64,000 bases of DNA, from contig NC_134465.1 in NCBI RefSeq assembly GCF_047948215.1, forward strand, positions 54,385,341 to 54,449,340. The letters run 5' to 3'. Positions 58,114-64,000 of this stretch are shown in pieces. The translations under genes were made by a program, and so were the position numbers. Positions within the stretch are counted from its first letter, which is position 1. Each line of letters starts with the position of its first letter. The notes beneath the pieces were generated by a model, which did not search any database, was not told where the DNA came from, and worked only from the letters and a program-made list of their open reading frames with translations. Source of the DNA: Lycorma delicatula. Taxonomy: Eukaryota > Arthropoda > Insecta > Hemiptera > Fulgoridae.

Positions 58114-60780
58114 AGAATGAAGAAGATCCTAACACTTCTAAAATTTGTTTTAATTTAAAATTAAAAATTTATTTTTAATAACAAAATTTTTAAAATATTT
58201 TTTTCACAAAATTACAAATAAAAAATATTTTTTCATCAATTCAATATAATAAATAAAAAACTAAATAAATTTCACGAAAAATGTAAAAAATAAAATATAA
58301 TATTTAACTTAAATTTTTAACATCTTTTACGTGTCATATGCATATTACAGCACATATTTCCATATGTCGCTTTTTCTATCTAAATCATCATACAGGGTAA
58401 AATTTATAAAAAATAAACATATAACCGAGCATCCTTGACATTTCCCACTGGTGTATATATATGTACATATTTACAGGAGACGACTATCCTTGTGAAACAA
58501 GAGAGAAAATGAATAAATAAAATAAAACTGAATCAGATTTCATAGAAGTTGTATAAATAAAAAAGTTCATCGGCCAATACTACATAGATGCTTTTTCCTT
58601 TTATTATTTATTTAAACACCTTATATATATGCTAAAAGTTTAACATTTGAAATTCCTTAATAAATATAGACTTGCGAGTGTCCTTGTTAACTTAAACGTA
58701 AGAACGTTATATGTCCTATAAAAAAAAAAATACCATTTAATATGTAGATATATAAAATAATATAAATAAATTAAAAAATTTACATTTTATCGTATCGGTT
58801 GAAAATACAACGTCGGTCCTATCCTTTCTTGTTTTAAAACCGTTAAAAAACGTTTCAATAATTTTGTTTAAGGTAATTGAATAAAACGAATGCTAAAGAA
58901 AAGTAAACAAAATATTCGTAAGTAGAGAATTTTTTTAATTTATAGTATAATTACGAAGAATAAAGTAACTTGAATATCGCATTAGATACTCGTACACTAC
59001 AGGGCTTTAATCGATTAACATTTAAGACCACCTGAATTTGACATTCATAATTACAAACAAATAGGAAACCAGATGGAAATAAGGAATTTGATGAAAACAA
59101 AGATACAAATTCCTAAATTCTGAATTCGCGAAACTTTTGTACATATACAATAGAATTTACAATTCAAAATACCTCACTTCGATAGAGAAGTAAAAATATA
59201 CGCGTGCGCACACACATGAACAGGTTGTTCATGTGAACAATATATGTGAAATACCTCTTCAATCAATAAACATAAAGAAAATAGAATTTACAAATGTTTC
59301 TACCTCAAAACGTGATAATTTTTGGTATGAGATCACTGCACCCCAAAAAAAAAACGCCTCAATGGAAATGGTTAATTGAAAAATAATTAATGGAATTTTT
59401 AAAGGAATTAAAAAACTACGGGCTAAAAAATTATAACGGAAATGGCTGCGGTTTAATATTTTTCAGAGTTACTATCAAAAATGCTCAACAGTATACTCGA
59501 ATTCCGTTTTCACGCAAGATCATTTACTAAATTTTATTTTATTAGCGTCCCGCAGCCGAACAATAATTTAACACCTAGTCAGATCGCTTTTGAAATAAGA
59601 TGTGAAAAATATTAAGCAACCGTCATTTCGGCTAGGATTGTAGTGTTGCTGTTTTTCCTTTTCACGTCAACATTTTTGTTTTTCAATGCCCGTTATAGAA
59701 TGATGTGTGACGGTAATATCCTTTCGTTTTACATTTTTGAGCTGCCTCCCCTCCCTATAAGTACTATTAAAAAAAAAACTAAATTGTTTCCAGGTAAAAC
59801 ATTTGCTAAATTTAATTTTTTACAAGTTATTTAAGGGTTGAAATACCTTAAGAAACCCTCTTATATATTAATATTTTGTTGTACAAAACATTCAACTATT
59901 TTTTGTTTGAAAAACCTTTCTTTAAAATTCATAGATTCAAAGAAAAACGTTTTGAGTTTTTAAAAAATCTATGGGAGGGGGATGTTAAAAATCTGGAGTT
60001 AAGCTTCCCACATCACCCCTAACGCATGGACAAAAGATCAATCGGGAGGTAAGGATTTTCAAATACAGCCTATTTTGATGACAAATTGCCTGTACTAATT
60101 GGCAAAAACATTTTAAAAAAATTATATGTAATGAAACATAAACCGTGTAACATTTTCGGCGGCGCCGTTTTCCTAGTATAAGTGACCTCCGAACGCCCTT
60201 GAATCGAATTATCCTTCTGCTTAGATAATATGAAAAATGTCAAACGAGATAGTTCTCTACATTTAATCACGTTATAGAATAGGTTCAGAATTTTTTCATA
60301 TTAAAACCGGCCGTTCTCAAAATATTACATAATAAATTCAACTGTATATTACGGTTAAATGAAATCATACAATAGATGATAAACTAAAAGGCAATCTACT
60401 TTTTTTTTCTTTTTTTTAATTAAAATTTTACGTAGAAAATATAATATAATTATAAAAGATTAAAGAGAACAGAACGTTCGGAAAACAATCTTATGCAATA
60501 AAATAATTTACCTGCAGGCAAATTAATTACAATAAAAAAATTCTACGTCAACAATTAACCGATCGTAATTCTATTATCTGTTTTAAACAAAAAAATGAAA
60601 TAAAAGAAATATAACAAAAAAAAAATAAACGATTAGTGGGTAAAAAAAAGTTAGGTTATATTTCAACCGGTAGAACGTTGTCGGGTAGATAGGTTAGAGT
60701 AAATTTCATTGCTATAGAATACAGGTAGTATACACTTTTTATTATTACTATTTTTAGCACTGCTATTACAATTTAAAGAG
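58114..60780. other. AT-rich gene-free stretch
   Basis: No gene or element is recognised. Short frames at 59643-59834 and 60070-60270 are unrecognised. Confidence 0.45.
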
Positions 60781-61160
60781 GGACAAAGAAAAGGGAGAGT
60801 GGTTGGCCGGTTGTGGTGACTGTGTATAAAATGGTTGGCTGGCGAAACGTGACTTGTACGAGTGCAAGGTCGTCCTCCTAAGCGAGTCAGTCGTGCCCTA
60901 GGCTACCACTAGCTAGCTAGCTAGCAAGCCACGTCGTCGGTCTTGTCTTTTCTTTTTTTTTTTACATTTCGTTCTTATTCTCCTGCTGCTCACTCATGCC
61001 ATTTTAATCAAAACTCACTCGCTTCCTTCTCCGACACAATACAACCACCACAACTCACTCGTTTAAGCCGAGTCTAAGAATCACTCACTCAGTCGACCGA
61101 CAAGCAGGTTAGGTTATGGCGCGTGCACAAATCGGTCAAACCGCTCGCTCACTCTCCTTT
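60781..61160. promoter_or_regulatory. GC-richer promoter-like island
   Basis: TATAAA at 60825-60830 lies in GTGTATAAAATGG. Initiator-like TCAGTCG words occur at 60887 and again near 61090 (ACTCAGTCGACCG). A (TAGC)n run sits at about 60911-60924. The block contrasts with the AT-rich flanks. The TATA box to first TCAGT distance (~60) is longer than canonical, so the start site and strand remain open. It may be the 5' end of a host gene. Confidence 0.3.
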
Positions 61161-61199
61161 AGTCGTGTTCGAACTATTCTTAATTTCATTTTTTCCTCT

Positions 61200-62205
61200 T
61201 AAGATCTGACGTCAAATAAGATCTATACTAACGATTATATTATGTTATTTAATAGTTAAAATTCCGATCAAATTTTGTTTTATCATTTTGTTATTTTAAC
61301 ATCTTCTTTATCGATAATCGTGATGTGTTAAATAAACAACAAAAGGACTCAGTAAAAAAAAAAAAAAAACGCTATTCAATTAATTTATACGAATATATAA
61401 TATAGTAAAACATACTTTCAAAAATTCCAATAATTTTTTTTTTTTTTTTTTTAAATCATTAACACGATGAATAAATTCATAAAAACATTAACTTATATTG
61501 TAAAAGAGATGAATCATTAACTGGAGTATATATATCATTTGTAATCAATACTTAACGACACAAATTATAAGCATAAAAATTGTTATGATAGAAAAAAGTC
61601 TCCTTTTTCTGAAAGAGTAATTATATCTCAGACTCAGAAAAAATGAATCTTATAACATTAAAACTTGTTTTTACATTACTCATCAGTTTCATCTATTAAA
61701 AAAAAACCAACGTAAAACAACGCATAAAATGTACCCCCCCCCCTCCTATTTCACGTGTATTTTTGTACAAAAAAACAAAACATATATATAAGTTCAGTAA
61801 CTTGAATAAAAATTACTTTAAAAATACATTTTAAGACTTAAAAGAAAACAAAAAAAAACCTCTTTATTTCAATTCACAGTAATTAATTTCTTTTTACACA
61901 TAACTACATATTATACTTTAATATTGTAACATTACTATGATACGTACTAGAAAAAAAGGCGGGGCCTATGGTCTGCCGCGAAAATGTTATATGGTGGTTT
62001 ATGCATCATAATACATGATTTTGTTAAATGTTTTTCCTAATTGTAAATAAATAGCGTTCATGGATTTAGCGTTTAGCTAACAACAAAAACGTTTACAACG
62101 AAAAGTTTCAAAATCATGAACATTTTTAACTGTTTTCTAACCCAATGTTTTCCCTTTTTATCCCCAAAACACAAATATAATTTAAGACAAATCGTCCGTA
62201 TAAAG
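61200..62205. other. AT-rich gene-free stretch
   Basis: No gene is recognised. A17-type and T-type homopolymers lie near 61350 and 61435, and C10 at 61734-61743. Confidence 0.45.
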
Positions 62206-62209
62206 AAAT

Positions 62210-62285
62210 ATAAATCCTTCGTGCGCTGTGCGCAGCCACCTGGCGTACCACGTGATCCGCACTGCGCCAATAGCAGCTAAAATAA
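62210..62285. promoter_or_regulatory. Small GC-rich patch with E-box and CCAAT word
   Basis: CACGTG (62249-62254) and CCAAT (62267-62271) lie in a 75-base GC-rich patch (GTGCGCTGTGCGCAGCC) within AT-rich DNA. This is suggestive of a regulatory element only. Confidence 0.2.
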
Positions 62286-62963
62286 AAACGTGAGCACGTA
62301 CATCAAACAAACAAACCAAACCCACGTACCATCTTTTTTTATGGGAAAAGATATAATTTCAATCGACTACGAGATACTAAAAAGAAGCCTTGTGTACAGT
62401 TTAATTCACGCAAGCGTAGTATACAACACAGATATAATACTTTTATGTTCACCTGTTTTGCTGCGGGACATTAACATTTGACTTCTCTTTTGTAATAGAA
62501 AACAGAGATTGCTAGCAGGTCTAATGAACGAAAATTATTCTTTCTTTAAATTATTCCGTCGTTAAAGGAATAATATATGTGTTGTTGAAAGTAAGTTCGG
62601 TGAAAATACAAGAAATCGGAACACTAGATAAAAACTTTATTCTTAAATATATTCAATAAGCGTGCTGACTAGTATTTTCATTAATATCTCCGAATAGGCT
62701 CATTATAAATAATTCGAGAACGATTCAAACATTTAAGATTTTTTATGCCGTTAAAAGAAAAGAAAAAAATTCTATTTCAACCTCAAAACTAAACAATTTC
62801 AATTTTAATTAATTTTTAGTTTTCATCGATGGATTATGAATGTTATTTCCATTTGAATTTTTGTATTGTATAAAATTGACGAATTTAGTACGATTATACT
62901 TTAAGTTATTTAAAATAACAAATTTTTAAGTCGATCACATATATAGTGGTAGGGGGATATTCA

Positions 62964-63265
62964 ACCCACCGGGTTGGTCTAATGGTCTTCCCATTATCTG
63001 ATATGGTCTTCCCATATCAGCTGATTTGGAAGTCGAGAGTTCCAGCGTTCAAGTCCTAGTAAAGCCAGTTATTTTTACACGGATTTGAATACTAGATCGT
63101 GGATACCGGTGTTCTTTGGTGGTTAGGTTTCAATTAAACCACACATCTCAGGAATGGTCGAACTGAAAATGTACAAGACTACACTTAATTTACACTCATA
63201 CATATCATCCTCTGAAGAATTATCTAAACGGTAGTTACCGGAGGCTAAACAGGAAAAAGAAAGAA
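62964..63265 (+). mobile_element. SINE1, full length with 12-bp target-site duplication and head duplication
   Basis: A complete SINE1 runs from ACCCACCGGGTTGGTCTAAT to GGTAGTTACCGGAGGCTAAA and AGGAAAAAGAAAG. GGGGGATATTCA flanks it (62952-62963 and 63267-63278). The segment ATGGTCTTCCCAT is repeated inside the head between box A and box B, lengthening it. Confidence 0.95.
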
Positions 63266-63279
63266 GGGGGGATATTCAG

Positions 63280-64000
63280 CATTAAAATTATATGCCTCAT
63301 ACCTCGAAAACCCGCTGACCAAAAAAAAAGTTGAAATTTATATCCAAACGTTGATCAGATTTTCGATCCCATCGGACACGAAAGCAATACCGTACCCACA
63401 CATATTTTTTTTCTTTAATTTTAGTGTAATGTTTTTAGCCTTGTTAAATAACAGTGCACCAAATCGAGCCAATTTAATTCAATTAAATAATTATTTCAAC
63501 AAAAAAAACTTTAAGCCCCCAAAAATAGAGAGCTGTATGGGACCCGTAGTTAAAATGTCAATTTTTAATAAAAGTTAATAATATTAATGTATACAAGACA
63601 GGAACTTTAAAAAAAAAAAAAGATCTATTAGGAGCCGGCTTAATAATTTTAAAAGTTTTTGAATTCTAAATAATTTATTTTTTATGTTATAAAAATGTAA
63701 TATGACGTAGCTGTCGAGCAAGATAATCATCATACAGTATAATTTTGATGATAAACGTCATTCTGTCAACGGAATCTACAAGAACCCAACATTTTTTAAT
63801 AAAAAGTTAATTTTTTCTTAAATTGTACCTTTATTACCTAATTATATCATAATTTTTCGATAAAACCTAATTTGATCAAAAGTCAAAATGGACTTTTTAT
63901 TTTTATTTACTTTTCCTAATGTGTACGCTGCAATCTACTCAACATGTACACAATAAGCAACCCAATGAGCCGATGAGATGAGTATGAAATTAAAATGAGG
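63280..64000. other. AT-rich non-coding end of window
   Basis: No gene is recognised. The frame at 63351-63578 is short and unrecognised. Confidence 0.45.

Overview
The window looks like nuclear DNA from an arthropod, most likely a hemipteran insect. It is very AT-rich, has long (TA)n and (CA)n microsatellites, and carries mariner, hAT-like, non-LTR retrotransposon and tRNA-derived SINE sequences. The only long protein match is to an uncharacterised multicopy family that I know from arthropod genomes. The organism call is an inference. I found no intact host protein-coding gene. Almost all open reading frames over 60 codons are chance frames, antisense shadows or relics of mobile DNA. No rRNA, functional tRNA, CRISPR array or bacterial-style operon is visible.

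Region 1-31 kb is a transposon-dense block. At the left edge (1-2315) a ~140-bp inverted repeat brackets ~150-bp tandem units and a dead non-LTR reverse transcriptase. A family ending in ACAGAGTGATTCAGGAGGA recurs in head-to-head (snapback) form at 3005-3645, 13430-14090 and 21939-23935. The last of these contains the C-terminal relic of an IS630/mariner-type transposase and a nested LINE relic. A mariner element with recognisable inverted ends lies at 18192-19502. Its transposase is frameshifted and has lost its third catalytic Asp. The most striking unit is 26284-30750. Imperfect ~590-bp inverted repeats flank a decayed gene of an arthropod orphan protein family. The right arm is itself split by a LINE with an 11-bp target-site duplication and by a small MITE-like element.

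SINEs are spread throughout. There are nine copies of one tRNA-derived family (SINE1), four of a second (SINE2) and one candidate third. They have different tRNA-like heads but related 3' tails. Several copies have clear target-site duplications, and one SINE2-SINE1 heterodimer appears to have inserted as a unit.

Region 31-62 kb is a poorly featured AT-rich expanse, compatible with a very large intron or intergenic space. It is interrupted by GC-richer promoter-like islands (31.6-32.2, 54.4-54.7 and 60.8-61.2 kb), a TA-flanked MITE at 39717-40039, a pair of ~96% identical inverted repeats at 56502-58113, a hAT-like end at 55.6 kb and a few SINE and LINE copies. The islands at 31.6 and 60.8 kb could be 5' ends of host genes whose coding exons are not recognisable here.
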